Below, one piece after another: positions 10,539 through 19,936 of a stretch of DNA of 64,000 nucleotides; the stretch's first letter is position 1; the number at the start of each line of letters is the position of its first letter. The position numbers and the translations under genes were made by a program. The DNA comes from Hydrogenophaga sp. (GTDB taxonomy: Bacteria; Pseudomonadota; Gammaproteobacteria; Burkholderiales; Burkholderiaceae_C), in the NCBI RefSeq assembly GCF_018780385.1, contig NZ_JADMJO010000003.1, positions 62,001 through 126,000 of the forward strand, in the 5' to 3' direction. Below the pieces are notes generated by a model. That model worked only from the letters and a program-made list of their open reading frames with translations, was not told the origin of the DNA and searched no databases.

Positions 10539-11519
10539 TCACGGGGCGCGGGAGATGATCCCTCGGCTGGCGACAGGCGCGCCCTCCTCCGAACCACTCG
10601 CGAGGTACTCGCGCAACTGCAAGCGCATCCACCGATGGGGTTTGCTGTTGTGGGTGCGCTGGTGCCAGATCATGTTGACGGGCATGGTGGGCCAGTCGAA
10701 GTCGGTGGGCAGGGGAATGCACCGGATCTTCGGATTACCCCGCACCAGGTGCCGGGCCTGTTGCGGGCTGGTGGTCACCAGCCGGTCGGTGCGCCCCAGC
10801 AACTCCGAGCACAGGTGCCAGGAGTTCACGATGGTCGTCCTTCGTGCCGCATAACCCCGCGCTTCAAGTGCCAGGTCGATGGGACTGCGGCGCCCGCCGT
10901 GGCGCTTGAGGAAGGTGATCAACAGGTGCTCCTCGGCCTGGTATTGATCCAGCGTGAGCGCGTCACCGATGCGCGGATGGTCAACGTTGACGCAACAGTG
11001 CGTGATCTCGAAGTGCTTGACGGTTTCCACATACAGATCGCGCGCATCGCCAGGCGGCTCGTAGTGGCTGCAGACCACGTCCACATCGCCGGCGCGCAAG
11101 GCCTCCACGTCCTGAGGTCCGTTGGCGGGCGCGTGAATGTCCAGGCTCAGGCTGGGCGCCTTGCGCAGGATGCTTCGGTACAGCTCGGCCAGCTCGGTTT
11201 CACCGAAGGCGTCATAGCACGACATGATGATGTGCGCATCGCATTGCAACGGGTCAAACGCCCAGGCGCCGTTGCTCACGTCCTTCCACAGACCGACCAT
11301 TTGCTGGAACACGGCAAATGCGCCATCGGCATAGGGCGTCAGCTGGTATCGGTTTTTTTCGCGCACGCACAAGTCGTCGTTGAGCACATTGCGCAGGCGG
11401 GTGAGCGCCTGGCTGGCGGCCGACGGCGTGATGTTCATGCGCGCGGCCGCCTCCGTCAGGCTCTGACTCTCGATGAGTTCGCAGAACAGCGCCAGTTGTT
11501 TGATGTCGACGTTTTTCAC
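10539..11519 (-). CDS. LysR family transcriptional regulator
   Basis: About 326 aa from a GTG at 11519 preceded by GGGGAGGG with 7-nt spacing; an ATG at 11552 would add 11 residues but lacks such a site. The N-terminal HTH is clear (residues ~5-60: FCELIESQSLTEAAARMNIT, PSAASQALTRLRNVL), followed by a periplasmic-binding-like effector domain. It is divergent from the exported catalase-family peroxidase, with 189 bp between starts, the standard arrangement for a LysR activator of an oxidative-stress gene; regulation of that neighbour is inference. Confidence 0.9.
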   Translation of the reverse strand: MKNVDIKQLALFCELIESQSLTEAAARMNITPSAASQALTRLRNVLNDDLCVREKNRYQLTPYADGAFAVFQQMVGLWKDVSNGAWAFDPLQCDAHIIMSCYDAFGETELAELYRSILRKAPSLSLDIHAPANGPQDVEALRAGDVDVVCSHYEPPGDARDLYVETVKHFEITHCCVNVDHPRIGDALTLDQYQAEEHLLITFLKRHGGRRSPIDLALEARGYAARRTTIVNSWHLCSELLGRTDRLVTTSPQQARHLVRGNPKIRCIPLPTDFDWPTMPVNMIWHQRTHNSKPHRWMRLQLREYLASGSEEGAPVASRGIISRAP

Positions 11520-11634
11520 TTTCCACCCTCCCCAGTACAAAAACCGAAGCAATCATACTTTTTAACTACAAATCATGGGTTGGCGAGAGCAGATTCAGTG
11601 CGAAATATTTCCGACGATCGATGTAAGGAGCACG

Positions 11635-11712
11635 GTGAAGCGGCGACTACCGCACAGGTGGTTGCAAGGTGCACCACCGTTGTCACACACGCTGAAAGGC
11701 TCTCCACGATGA
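11635..11712 (+). CDS. Possible 25-codon leader peptide coupled to the peroxidase gene
   Basis: A GTG at 11635 follows TAAGGAG (11624-11630) with a 4-nt spacer and opens a 25-codon frame (VKRRLPHRWLQGAPPLSHTL...) ending in a TGA at 11710-11712 that overlaps the ATG of the peroxidase as ATGA. The peptide is rich in Arg, His and Pro. The Shine-Dalgarno is stronger than the one before the peroxidase start, so ribosomes ending here could re-initiate on the downstream gene. An ATGTAA start-stop pair also sits at 11621-11626. Too short for statistical support; could be coincidence. Confidence 0.4.
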   Translation: MKRRLPHRWLQGAPPLSHTLKGSPR

Positions 11713-12716
11713 AACCCCTGTTTCTTGCCGCTGCCGCATCTGCCGCCCTGGGCAGCTCCTTCCTGGCGCCCGCTGCCTTCGCACAAACGTCGCTTGCCGA
11801 GTCCCAAGTCAACGCCCTTGAGGGACTTGCTGGCCCGCAACCGGGCTCACGCCGCTCAGGCGCCAAGGGCATCTGCGCCAGCGGCCACTTTGTCGGCAAC
11901 GCTGCCGGCCGCGAGCTCACTCGCGCCGCGGTGTTCAAGGGCGACAGAATTCCCGTGGTGGCACGCTTCTCGGTCGGTGGCGGCAGCCCCAAGGCCAGCG
12001 ACAAGGGCAAGACCGTGCGGGGTTTGGCGCTGGCTTTCCAGTTGCCCGGCGGCGAGCAGTGGCAGATGGCCAACATCTCGGCACCGGTGTTCTTCGTGAG
12101 CAAGCCGGAACAGTTCGTGCCCTTCGTGCAGGCCCGCACCGCCGACCCGGCCACCGGCAAGGCCGATCCCGAAAAGATCAAGGCCTTCAGCGCGGCCAAC
12201 CCCGACACCACCCGCCAGGGCGCCTACCTCGCTCAAGCGCCGGTGCCGGCCAGCTACGGCACGGTGAACTACTGGGGCGTGAACGCGTTCGAGTTTGAAT
12301 CGGCGCCCGGCAAGAGCCGCTTCGCGCGCTGGCAGTTCGTGCCCGAGACCGGTGTGCTGAGCCTGACCGAAGACCAGTTGAAGACCATGGGCGACGAGTT
12401 CCTGGCGGGCGAGTTGCGCGAGCGTGTGGCCAAGGCGCCAGTGTCGTTCGACTTCCGCCTGCAACTGGCCGAGGCTGGTGACAACCTGACCGACCCGACG
12501 CTGACCTGGCCCGATGCGCGCCAGGTGGTCTCGGCCGGCAAGCTCGTGATCGACAAGGTGGCCGACGGCATGGGTGGCGCCTGCGACGCGATGACCTTCA
12601 ACCCGCTGGTGCTGCCCGCAGGCATCAAGCCCTCGGCCGACCCGGTGCTCAACGCGCGCGCCGCGCCTTACGCAATCTCACTGGGCCGCCGCCTGAGCGA
12701 AAAGGCCAAGCAATAA
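11709..12716 (+). CDS. Exported catalase-family peroxidase (SrpA type)
   Basis: 335 aa. The N-terminus is a Sec signal peptide (MKPLFLAAAASAALGSSFLA...AFAQ, cleavage near residue 26), so the enzyme is periplasmic. The catalase fold follows: GICASGHFVGNAAG carries the distal His, RIPVVARFSVGGGSPKASD is the conserved strand, and RAAPYAISLGRR near the C-terminus carries the proximal Tyr and Arg. At ~310 mature residues it is the small catalase-related haem peroxidase rather than a full monofunctional catalase. ATG 11709 is set by the signal peptide. Likely regulated by the divergent LysR protein. Confidence 0.9.
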   Translation: MKPLFLAAAASAALGSSFLAPAAFAQTSLAESQVNALEGLAGPQPGSRRSGAKGICASGHFVGNAAGRELTRAAVFKGDRIPVVARFSVGGGSPKASDKGKTVRGLALAFQLPGGEQWQMANISAPVFFVSKPEQFVPFVQARTADPATGKADPEKIKAFSAANPDTTRQGAYLAQAPVPASYGTVNYWGVNAFEFESAPGKSRFARWQFVPETGVLSLTEDQLKTMGDEFLAGELRERVAKAPVSFDFRLQLAEAGDNLTDPTLTWPDARQVVSAGKLVIDKVADGMGGACDAMTFNPLVLPAGIKPSADPVLNARAAPYAISLGRRLSEKAKQ

Positions 12717-12740
12717 ACCCGGTGGGCAGCGGGCGGGTGC

Positions 12741-13904
12741 TCAGCGCCCGCTCAAGCCCATCCCCCGAGAGATCACCTCTTTCATGATCTCGTTGGTGCC
12801 GCCATAGATGCGCTGCACGCGCGCATCGGCGTAGGCTCGGGTGATGGGGTATTCCCACATGTAGCCATAGCCACCGAACAGCTGCAGACACTCGTCCATC
12901 ACCTTGCACTGCAGATCGGAGCACCAGTACTTGGCCATGCTGGCGGTGGCGGTGTCGAGCTTGTCCACGCTCACCAGTTCGCAGCATTTGTCGACGAACA
13001 CACGCGCCACCTGCACCTCGGTTTGCAGCTCGGCGAGCTTGTAGCGCGTGTTCTGGAACGCGGCCACCGGCTGGCCAAACACCTTGCGGTCTTTCGTGTA
13101 GTCCACCGTCCAGTCGATCGCAGCCTGGGCGGCCGCCACCGCGCCAATGGCGATCTGCAGCCGCTCCCAGGGCAACTGCTCCATGAGGCAGATGAAGCCG
13201 CGGTTTTCATGCGCCGCACCGCCCAGCAGGTTCTCGGCCGGCACCTTCACGTTGTCGAAGAACAGCTCCGAGGTGTCCTGCGCTTTCATGCCCAGCTTCT
13301 TGAGGCGCTTGCCCTTTTCGAAGCCTGGCATGCCGCGCTCCACCAGCAGCAGGCTCGTGCCCTTGGCCCCGGCGCTCGGGTCGGTCTTGGCGACCACGAT
13401 CACCAGATCCGCGTGCCAGCCGTTGGTGATGAAGGTCTTGCTGCCGTTGAGCAGGTAGCTGCCATCGGGCTGTTTGATGGCCGTGGACTTCACGCCCTGG
13501 AGGTCACTGCCGGCGGCGGGCTCGCTCATCGCGATGGCACCCAGCATCTCGCCGCTGGCCAGCTTGGGCAGGTATTTCTGCTTCTGCGCCTCGGTGCCGT
13601 AGTGCAGGATGTAGGGCGCCACGATCTCACTGTGCAGGCCGAAGCCGATGCCGCTGAAGCCGGTGCGCGCGATCTCCTCCATCTGCACCACCGAATACAG
13701 CTTGTCGGCTTCGGAGCCGCCGTAAACCTCGGGCAAGGTCATGCACAGAAAGCCGTTTTCGCCGGCCTTGCTCCACACCGCGCGGTCCACAAAGCCCTGC
13801 TCTTCCCAGGCCTCGTGGTGCGGTGCGATTTCTTTCTCGACGAACTTGCGGAAGCTGTCGCGGAAGGCCTCATGGTCGGCGTTGAACAGGGTGCGTTCGA
13901 TCAT
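12741..13904 (-). CDS. Acyl-CoA dehydrogenase
   Basis: 387 aa, FAD flavoprotein for the first step of beta-oxidation. N-terminal helical, central beta ([37 protein letters not shown]) and C-terminal helical domains are all present. The usual catalytic Glu of medium-chain enzymes is Gly here (IYGGTNEI), while [15 protein letters not shown] supplies a Glu at the position used by long-chain and isovaleryl-CoA dehydrogenases, so a long or branched substrate is likely. ATG 13904 follows AGGTGA. It diverges from the thiolase / multifunctional-enzyme operon, with which it should work as one pathway. Confidence 0.93.
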   Translation of the reverse strand: MIERTLFNADHEAFRDSFRKFVEKEIAPHHEAWEEQGFVDRAVWSKAGENGFLCMTLPEVYGGSEADKLYSVVQMEEIARTGFSGIGFGLHSEIVAPYILHYGTEAQKQKYLPKLASGEMLGAIAMSEPAAGSDLQGVKSTAIKQPDGSYLLNGSKTFITNGWHADLVIVVAKTDPSAGAKGTSLLLVERGMPGFEKGKRLKKLGMKAQDTSELFFDNVKVPAENLLGGAAHENRGFICLMEQLPWERLQIAIGAVAAAQAAIDWTVDYTKDRKVFGQPVAAFQNTRYKLAELQTEVQVARVFVDKCCELVSVDKLDTATASMAKYWCSDLQCKVMDECLQLFGGYGYMWEYPITRAYADARVQRIYGGTNEIMKEVISRGMGLSGR

Positions 13905-13934
13905 GGTGTCACCTATCAGACTGGGGTCGAGAAT

Positions 13935-13968
13935 TTGACAAAGCAAGTGCTTGGCAAAAGTCTATACT
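13935..13968. promoter_or_regulatory. Divergent beta-oxidation control region with CAAG-TG-CTTG palindrome
   Basis: The 98 bp between the acyl-CoA dehydrogenase and thiolase starts contain TTGACA (13935-13940), CAAGTGCTTG (13944-13953) and TATACT (13963-13968). The hexamers are 22 bp apart, too far for an ordinary sigma-70 promoter, so they may belong to different promoters. The CAAG/CTTG palindrome resembles operators of TetR-family fatty-acid-degradation repressors in betaproteobacteria; that is recollection and inference. A repressor here could control both sides at once. Confidence 0.45.
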
Positions 13969-14002
13969 GATTCGCGGCATCCGCCTTCCCCCAGGAGACA
14001 CC

Positions 14003-15208
14003 ATGAGCGAAGCATTCCTTTTTGATGCCGTGCGCACCCCGCGCGGCAAGGGCAAGAAAGACGGCAGCCTGCACGAGGTCAAGCCGATCGATTTGCTCGC
14101 CGGCGTGTTGACCCACCTGCAGCAGCGCAACGGCTTCGACACCGCGGCGGTGGACGATGTGGTGATGGGCGTGGTCTCGCCCATCGGTGAGCAGGGCTCG
14201 GTGATCGCCAAGGTGGCCGCGCTCAAGGCCGGCTGGGACTGGCGCTGCTCGGGCGTGCAGCTCAACCGCTTCTGCGCCTCGGGCCTCGAAGCCGTGAACA
14301 TGGCGGCCATGAAGGTTCGCAGCGGCTGGGAAGACCTGGTGGTGGCCGGCGGCGTGGAGAGCATGAGCCGCGTGCCCATCGGGTCGGATGGCGGCGCCTG
14401 GGCGCAGGACCCGCAAACCAACAGCGACACGCTGTTCGTGCCGCAAGGCATCGGCGCGGATTTGATCGCCACACTCGAAGGCTTCAGCCGCGACGACGTG
14501 GACGCCTTTGCGCTCGAATCGCAGAAGCGCGCGGCGGCGGCGCGCGCCGCGGGGTACTTCAATGGCTCGATCGTGCCGGTCACCGACTTCCTCGGCCAGA
14601 CCATCCTGGATGAAGACGAGTTCATCAAACCGCACACCACCATGGACGGCCTGGCCGCGCTCAAGCCCGCGTTCGAGCAGCTCGGTGGCATGGGGTTTGA
14701 TTCGGTGGCGCTGCAGCGCTACCCGCAGGTCGAACGCATCGACCATGTGCACCACGCGGGCAACTCCTCGGGCATCGTCGACGGCGCCACGGCCGTTCTG
14801 ATCGGCAGCGAGGCCGCTGGCAAGACGCACAAGCTCACGCCGCGCGCGCGCATCGTCTCGGTGGCGCTCTCCGGCGCAGACCCCACCATCATGCTCACCG
14901 GCCCGATGCCGGCCGCGCGCAAGGCCCTGGCCAAGGCGGGCCTCACCATCGACCAGATCGACCTGTTTGAAGTGAACGAGGCCTTTGCCGCCGTGCCCAT
15001 GAAGTTCATGAAGGAACTGGGCGTGCCGCACGAAAAAGTGAACGTCAACGGCGGCGCGATCGCCATGGGCCATCCACTCGGTGCCACCGGCGCCATGATC
15101 CTGGGCACGCTGGTGGACGAATTGCACCGCCGCCAGCTGCGTTATGGACTGGCCACGCTTTGTGTCGGCGGTGGCATGGGTATTGCCACGATCGTTGAAC
15201 GAATCTGA
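14003..15208 (+). CDS. Acetyl-CoA C-acyltransferase (thiolase)
   Basis: 401 aa. Cleaves 3-ketoacyl-CoA with CoA to acetyl-CoA plus a shortened acyl-CoA. Active-site Cys lies in [13 protein letters not shown], the conserved His in [15 protein letters not shown], and the second Cys in LCVGGGMG. Length is typical. ATG 14003 follows CCAGGAGACACC. The multifunctional beta-oxidation protein begins 19 bp after the stop, so the two form an operon and probably a trifunctional complex. Confidence 0.94.
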   Translation: MSEAFLFDAVRTPRGKGKKDGSLHEVKPIDLLAGVLTHLQQRNGFDTAAVDDVVMGVVSPIGEQGSVIAKVAALKAGWDWRCSGVQLNRFCASGLEAVNMAAMKVRSGWEDLVVAGGVESMSRVPIGSDGGAWAQDPQTNSDTLFVPQGIGADLIATLEGFSRDDVDAFALESQKRAAAARAAGYFNGSIVPVTDFLGQTILDEDEFIKPHTTMDGLAALKPAFEQLGGMGFDSVALQRYPQVERIDHVHHAGNSSGIVDGATAVLIGSEAAGKTHKLTPRARIVSVALSGADPTIMLTGPMPAARKALAKAGLTIDQIDLFEVNEAFAAVPMKFMKELGVPHEKVNVNGGAIAMGHPLGATGAMILGTLVDELHRRQLRYGLATLCVGGGMGIATIVERI

Positions 15209-15227
15209 ACAGGACGCCGAACGCCAC

Positions 15228-17384
15228 ATGAAAACCATCCGCTACGAACTGCACGACGGCATCGCCACGCTCACCTTCGACGAGCCGGGTTCGCCGGTGA
15301 ACACCATGTGCGCCGACTGGCAGCGCGACCTGACCACCGCCACCGGCCTGGTGGTGCGCGACAAAGCGCTGATCCAGGGCATCCTGCTGGCGTCGGCCAA
15401 AAGCACCTTCTTCGCCGGTGCCGACCTCAAGAGCACCATGCGCCTGACACCAGCCGATGCACCACGCGTCTTCGCCGAGATCGAGCAGACCAAAAAGAAC
15501 TTCCGCACGCTGGAGACCCTGGGCGTGCCGGTGGTGAGCTGCATCAATGGCGCGGCGCTCGGCGGCGGATGGGAAGTGGCGCTGGTGGGCCACCACCGCG
15601 TGGTGGTGGACAACCCCAAGATCCAGCTCGGCCTGCCCGAGATCACGCTCGGCCTGATCCCCGGCGCCACCGGCATCACCAAGATGACGCGCCTGCTCGG
15701 CCTGATGGGCGCGCAGCCTTTCATTCTGGAGAGCAAGCTGTTCAATCCGCGCGAAGCCCTGGAACTGGGCCTGGTGCACCAGCTGGTACCCGCCAACGGC
15801 GACGATGTGGCAGCCTCCCTGCGCACCGCAGCTCTGTTGTGGATCACGGCCAACCCCAAGGCACAACACCCCTGGGACGCCAAGGACTACAAGATCCCCG
15901 GTGGCACGCCCGCCAATCCCAAGATCGCCGGCATGCTGACCGTGGCACCGGCCATGCTCAAGCAGAAGACACGCGGTCTGTACCCCGCGCCCGAAGCCGC
16001 GCTGGCGGCCATGGCCGAAGGCGCGATGGTGGACTACGACACCGCCACGCGCATCGAGAGCCGCTACCTCGCCAAGCTCATCGTGAGTCCAGTGGCGCGG
16101 AACATGATCAACACCTTCTTCTTCAACATGAACGCGATCAAGAGCGGGCAGTCGCGTCCGAAAGATGTGCCGCGCTACAGACCGAAGAAGGTCGGCATCC
16201 TCGGCGCCGGCATGATGGGCGCGGGCATCGCCTACACCCAGGCCAGCCGCGGCATCGACACCGTGCTGGAAGACGTGAGCCTGGAAAACGCCCAGCGCGG
16301 CAAGCTGTACAGCGCACGGCTCACACAGACGCGCGTGGACCAGGGGCGCATGAACCCGCAAGACCAGCAATCGCTGCTCGAACGCATCAGACCCACCGCG
16401 TACCCGTCCGACCTGCAGGGCTGCGACCTCATCATTGAAGCGGTGTTCGAGAACCGCGAACTCAAGGCCACCGTCACGCACGAAGCCGAGCCCTTGCTCG
16501 CCGAGGGTGGCTTCTTCGCCAGCAACACCTCCACACTGCCCATCTCGGGGCTGGCCCAGGCCAGCATCAACCCGGCCAAGTTCATCGGCATCCATTTCTT
16601 CAGCCCGGTGGACAAGATGAGACTGGTGGAGATCATCCGCGGAAAGGAAACGGACGACGAGACGGTGGCGCGCGCCTACGACTACGTGCAGGCGCTGGGC
16701 AAGCTGCCGATCGTGGTGAACGACTCGCGCGGTTTCTACACCAGCCGCACCTTCGGCACCTTCGTGATGGAGGGCGCGGCCATGTTGGGCGAAGGCATTC
16801 CCGCGCCGGTGATTGAAAACGCGTCCATGCAAGCCGGCATGCCGGTGGGGCCGCTGGCCGTGCTGGACGAGACCGCGCTCTCGCTCTCGGTCCACGTGCT
16901 GGACCAGACCCGCGCCGACTTTGCCGCGGAGGGCAAGGCCTACACCGCCACACCGGGCGAACTGCTGGTCGAGCGCATGGTCAAGGAACTCAACCGCGCA
17001 GGCCGCGCGGCCGGTGCTGGTTTTTACGATTACCCGGCAGGACAAAAGAAGACGCTCTGGCCGGAACTCAAGCCCCTGTTCGAAAAGCCCGGGCACGCCT
17101 GGGAGCTGCAGGACGTGAAAGACCGCCTGCTCTACCGCCAGGCCGTGGAAACCGCGCGCTGCCTGGCCGAAGGTGTGCTCACCTCCGTGCACGACGGCAA
17201 CATCGGCTCCCTCTTCGGCATCGGTTTCCCGGCCTGGACCGGTGGGGCGCTGCAGTTCATCTACGGCATGGGCATCGACACCTTCGAGCGGCGCTGCGCC
17301 GGGCTGGCCGCCCGGCATGGCCCTGGCTTCGAGCTTGACGAGGCCACCCTGCGCGTCATCCGCCATCACCAACCCGTGTACTGA
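15228..17384 (+). CDS. 3-hydroxyacyl-CoA dehydrogenase / enoyl-CoA hydratase (FadB/FadJ type)
   Basis: 718 aa multifunctional beta-oxidation protein. Residues ~1-300 are an enoyl-CoA hydratase that keeps both catalytic glutamates (ALGGGWEVALVG and LGLPEITLGLIPG). The NAD domain begins near residue 320 (KVGILGAGMMGAGIAYTQA), followed by the catalytic His motif FIGIHFFSPVDKM and two C-terminal helical domains. Together with the upstream thiolase and divergent acyl-CoA dehydrogenase it completes a beta-oxidation cycle. ATG 15228 fits the family start MKTIRYELHDGIATLTFDEP. An intrinsic terminator follows 17 bp after the stop. Confidence 0.95.
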   Translation: MKTIRYELHDGIATLTFDEPGSPVNTMCADWQRDLTTATGLVVRDKALIQGILLASAKSTFFAGADLKSTMRLTPADAPRVFAEIEQTKKNFRTLETLGVPVVSCINGAALGGGWEVALVGHHRVVVDNPKIQLGLPEITLGLIPGATGITKMTRLLGLMGAQPFILESKLFNPREALELGLVHQLVPANGDDVAASLRTAALLWITANPKAQHPWDAKDYKIPGGTPANPKIAGMLTVAPAMLKQKTRGLYPAPEAALAAMAEGAMVDYDTATRIESRYLAKLIVSPVARNMINTFFFNMNAIKSGQSRPKDVPRYRPKKVGILGAGMMGAGIAYTQASRGIDTVLEDVSLENAQRGKLYSARLTQTRVDQGRMNPQDQQSLLERIRPTAYPSDLQGCDLIIEAVFENRELKATVTHEAEPLLAEGGFFASNTSTLPISGLAQASINPAKFIGIHFFSPVDKMRLVEIIRGKETDDETVARAYDYVQALGKLPIVVNDSRGFYTSRTFGTFVMEGAAMLGEGIPAPVIENASMQAGMPVGPLAVLDETALSLSVHVLDQTRADFAAEGKAYTATPGELLVERMVKELNRAGRAAGAGFYDYPAGQKKTLWPELKPLFEKPGHAWELQDVKDRLLYRQAVETARCLAEGVLTSVHDGNIGSLFGIGFPAWTGGALQFIYGMGIDTFERRCAGLAARHGPGFELDEATLRVIRHHQPVY

Positions 17385-17401
17385 GCGCCCTCACCCCTCC
17401 C

Positions 17402-17430
17402 GCCGGCGGTGTACCCGCCGGCTTTTTTTT
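17402..17430 (+). terminator. Rho-independent terminator after the beta-oxidation operon
   Basis: Perfect 8-bp stem GCCGGCGG (17402-17409) / CCGCCGGC (17415-17422), loop TGTAC, followed at once by eight T (17423-17430). It separates the thiolase-fadJ unit from the SDR gene that starts at 17454. Confidence 0.9.
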
Positions 17431-17453
17431 GACCCACCCCTCACCCATCCCAC

Positions 17454-18197
17454 ATGAAACGTCTCGAAGGAAAAATCAGCCTCATCACTGGCGCTGCGCA
17501 GGGCATCGGCCTGGCCACCGCGATCAAGTTCGCGCAGGAAGGCGCCGTGGTGATCGTGTGCGACTTGAAGCAGGTGGCGGTGGACGAAGCCGTGCGGCAG
17601 TGCGAAGCGCTCGGCGCCCAGGCGGCGGGTTTCGTGATGGACGTGACGCAGCGCGAGATGGTGGACGCAGTGGTGGCGCGGGTGGTGGCGCGATTCGGGC
17701 GCATCGACGTGTTGGTGAACAATGCCGGCATCACACAGGACGCGCGGCTGCAGAAGATGACGCTGGAGCAGTTCGACCGGGTGATCGACGTGAACCTGCG
17801 TGGCGTGTTCCATTGCGCCCAGGCCGTGACTGAGCAAATGACTGCACAGGGCGGCGGTGTGATCCTCAATGCCTCGTCGGTGGTGGGCATCTACGGCAAC
17901 TTCGGCCAGACCAACTACGCTGCAGCCAAGTTCGGCGTGATCGGCTTCACCAAGACCTGGAGCCGCGAACTCGGCCCCAAGGGCATTCGCGTCAACGCCG
18001 TGGCACCCGGCTTCATCGTGACCCCCATCCTCAGCACGATTCCTGAGAAGGTCATTGCCGAGATGGAGCATCGCGTGCCCTTGCGCCGCCTCGGTCAGCC
18101 TGAAGAGATCGCCAACGTGTACGCCTTTCTCGCCAGCGACGAGGCTAGCTACGTCAACGGCGCCGTCATCGAGGTTTCGGGCGGCATGTCGGTTTAA
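17454..18197 (+). CDS. SDR-family 3-ketoacyl reductase (FabG/PhaB-like)
   Basis: 247 aa classical short-chain dehydrogenase. The cofactor motif is TGAAQGIG (residues ~11-18), followed by NNAGIT and the catalytic Ser/Tyr/Lys set ([24 protein letters not shown]). C-terminal GGMSV is typical of 3-oxoacyl-ACP/CoA reductases. It probably reduces 3-ketoacyl-ACP or acetoacetyl-CoA; which one cannot be told. The strong terminator upstream means it has its own promoter or depends on readthrough. GAAGG after the ATG is within the coding sequence; no strong Shine-Dalgarno precedes it. Confidence 0.9.
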   Translation: MKRLEGKISLITGAAQGIGLATAIKFAQEGAVVIVCDLKQVAVDEAVRQCEALGAQAAGFVMDVTQREMVDAVVARVVARFGRIDVLVNNAGITQDARLQKMTLEQFDRVIDVNLRGVFHCAQAVTEQMTAQGGGVILNASSVVGIYGNFGQTNYAAAKFGVIGFTKTWSRELGPKGIRVNAVAPGFIVTPILSTIPEKVIAEMEHRVPLRRLGQPEEIANVYAFLASDEASYVNGAVIEVSGGMSV

Positions 18198-18202
18198 CCG
18201 GT

Positions 18203-18223
18203 GCGCACGGCTTGCCCGTGCGC
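18203..18223 (+). terminator. Stem-loop after the SDR gene, no U-tract
   Basis: Perfect 8-bp stem GCGCACGG (18203-18210) / CCGTGCGC (18216-18223), loop CTTGC, starting 6 bp after the SDR stop codon. No T-run follows, so it is a stabilising 3' hairpin or weak terminator rather than a canonical one. Confidence 0.45.
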
Positions 18224-18328
18224 GCCTGGGGTGCGTGTCGAAGTGGACGGGAGCCGCTGTATCGCTGCTCAAAACGCACGCTGCGCAGGGGGCTGTGTTA
18301 CAAAATGACGTCACCCGAGACGTGCACC

Positions 18329-19936
18329 ATGCAGACTTCCCCGATCCCCACCAATGAGGCACAACGCCTGGCCCGACTCCACGGTCTGGGCATCCTCGAC
18401 ACCCTGCCGCAAAAGGCATTCGACGACATCTCCGCGCTGGCCCAACTGATCTGCGGCACACCGGTGGCGCTCATCACGCTCATCGACCAGGACCGCCAGT
18501 GGTTCAAGTCGCGCATCGGTGTTGAAGAGCAGGAAACACCGCGGGAGGTCGCCTTTTGCTCATACGCCATCATGGATCCCGAGCAGGTGATGGTGGTCGA
18601 AGATCTGCAACAGGACCCTCGTTTCAGCAGCAACCCGTTTGTGACCGGCCCCACCAATGCGCGCTTTTATGCCGGCGCCCCCATCGTCACCCAGGACGGC
18701 TTCGCACTGGGCACGGTGTGCGTTATTGACCTGAAAGCCCGCTCGCTTCAACCCGACCAACTGGACGCCCTGCGCCGCCTCGGCAGCCTCGTCACCAGCT
18801 TGCTGGAACACGAGTCGGTGCGCCTCGAAGAAGCCCGGCTGCAGCACGAGCAGCTCACCGCCATGGCGATTTCCGGTCTGGACCTGCAGGTCTACATCGA
18901 CACACAGCACGTCTATCAACACGTCAACGACACGTTCCTGGCGTACTGGGGTTGTACCCGCGAGCAGATCATCGGGCGCAGGGTCGCGGAGCACGTGGGT
19001 GAAGACGCGTTTCGCACGATCATCCAACCCCAGCTGGTCCGCGCACTGGCGGGGGAGCCCGGTTTCTACACCCGCAAGACCGATTTTCCCGCGCGCGGTC
19101 CCCGCCATGTCGAAGTGGCCTTGCTGCCGGTGCGCAACGCCCGGGGCGAGATCACCGGCGCCGTGATGCGGGCACAGGATGTGCACGAAACCAGGGCGCG
19201 CGAAGCGCAGTTGCAGCAAACGGTGGCACTGCTGGAACAAAAAACCCTGGAGCAGGACCGCTTCATCCACATCGTTTCTCACGATCTGCGCGAACCGATC
19301 AACACGGTCAACAACTTCACCTCGCTGCTGGTCACCGATCACGCGGAAGAACTCACACCCACGGCACAACGTTTCCTCTCCTTCGTGCAATCGGGCGGCC
19401 AGCGCATGCGTTTTTTGCTCGACGACCTGCTGCATTTCGTGCGGCTGGGCGGCCATGCCGTGCAGCTTCGCCCGGTGGACGTCTCCCGTTTGATGCACCA
19501 GCTTCAGGACGATCTGGCCCCACTGCTTCAACGCACCGGCGGGCGCGTCGAATGCGCACCACAAGCGCCCGTGATGGCCGACGAACCGCTGCTGCGCATC
19601 GTGCTGAAGAACCTCGCCTCCAACGGCTTGAAATTTTCTCGCCGAGACGTGCCGCCCGTGGTGCGCGTCACGGTCGAAGGGGACGATGGCGGTCACCGGA
19701 TTCACGTGCACGACAACGGCATCGGCGTTGCGGACGAACACCAGCACGACATCTTTGACATGTTCAAGCGCTTGCACACGCGCAAGCACTTTGAAGGCTC
19801 CGGTCTGGGTCTGTCCGTCTGCCGCCGCGTCGCGCAGCTGCACGGCGGCAGCATCAGCGTGCAGTCCACACCCGGCGAAGGCAGTCGTTTCACGCTCCAT
19901 CTGCCCCCAGCCCCCACGACACCCCACATCGAATGA
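18329..19936 (+). CDS. GAF-PAS sensor histidine kinase
   Basis: 535 aa, no transmembrane segment, so a cytosolic sensor. An N-terminal GAF domain (residues ~20-165, FYAGAPIVTQDGFALGTVCVID), a PAS domain (~175-290), a HisKA dimerisation helix with phosphoacceptor His318 (IVSHDLREPINTV), and a HATPase (LKNLASNGLKFS, HDNGIGV, GSGLGLSVCRRV). The HDLREP H-box is that of phytochrome-like kinases, which pair with receiver-only regulators, as here: the stop overlaps the next gene's start by 4 bp. An in-frame ATG at 18305 would add 8 residues; neither start has a good Shine-Dalgarno. Signal unknown. Confidence 0.9.
   Translation: MQTSPIPTNEAQRLARLHGLGILDTLPQKAFDDISALAQLICGTPVALITLIDQDRQWFKSRIGVEEQETPREVAFCSYAIMDPEQVMVVEDLQQDPRFSSNPFVTGPTNARFYAGAPIVTQDGFALGTVCVIDLKARSLQPDQLDALRRLGSLVTSLLEHESVRLEEARLQHEQLTAMAISGLDLQVYIDTQHVYQHVNDTFLAYWGCTREQIIGRRVAEHVGEDAFRTIIQPQLVRALAGEPGFYTRKTDFPARGPRHVEVALLPVRNARGEITGAVMRAQDVHETRAREAQLQQTVALLEQKTLEQDRFIHIVSHDLREPINTVNNFTSLLVTDHAEELTPTAQRFLSFVQSGGQRMRFLLDDLLHFVRLGGHAVQLRPVDVSRLMHQLQDDLAPLLQRTGGRVECAPQAPVMADEPLLRIVLKNLASNGLKFSRRDVPPVVRVTVEGDDGGHRIHVHDNGIGVADEHQHDIFDMFKRLHTRKHFEGSGLGLSVCRRVAQLHGGSISVQSTPGEGSRFTLHLPPAPTTPHIE

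Noticed and set aside
12729-12751. GCGGGCG...CGCCCGC stem between the convergent peroxidase and acyl-CoA dehydrogenase genes
   Set aside because: Seven-base stem with a 9-base loop and no T-run, overlapping the dehydrogenase coding end; too weak to call a terminator.
15045-17372. 775-aa minus-strand frame opposite the multifunctional beta-oxidation gene
   Set aside because: Antisense shadow with no recognisable motif; the plus strand has both hydratase and dehydrogenase motifs.
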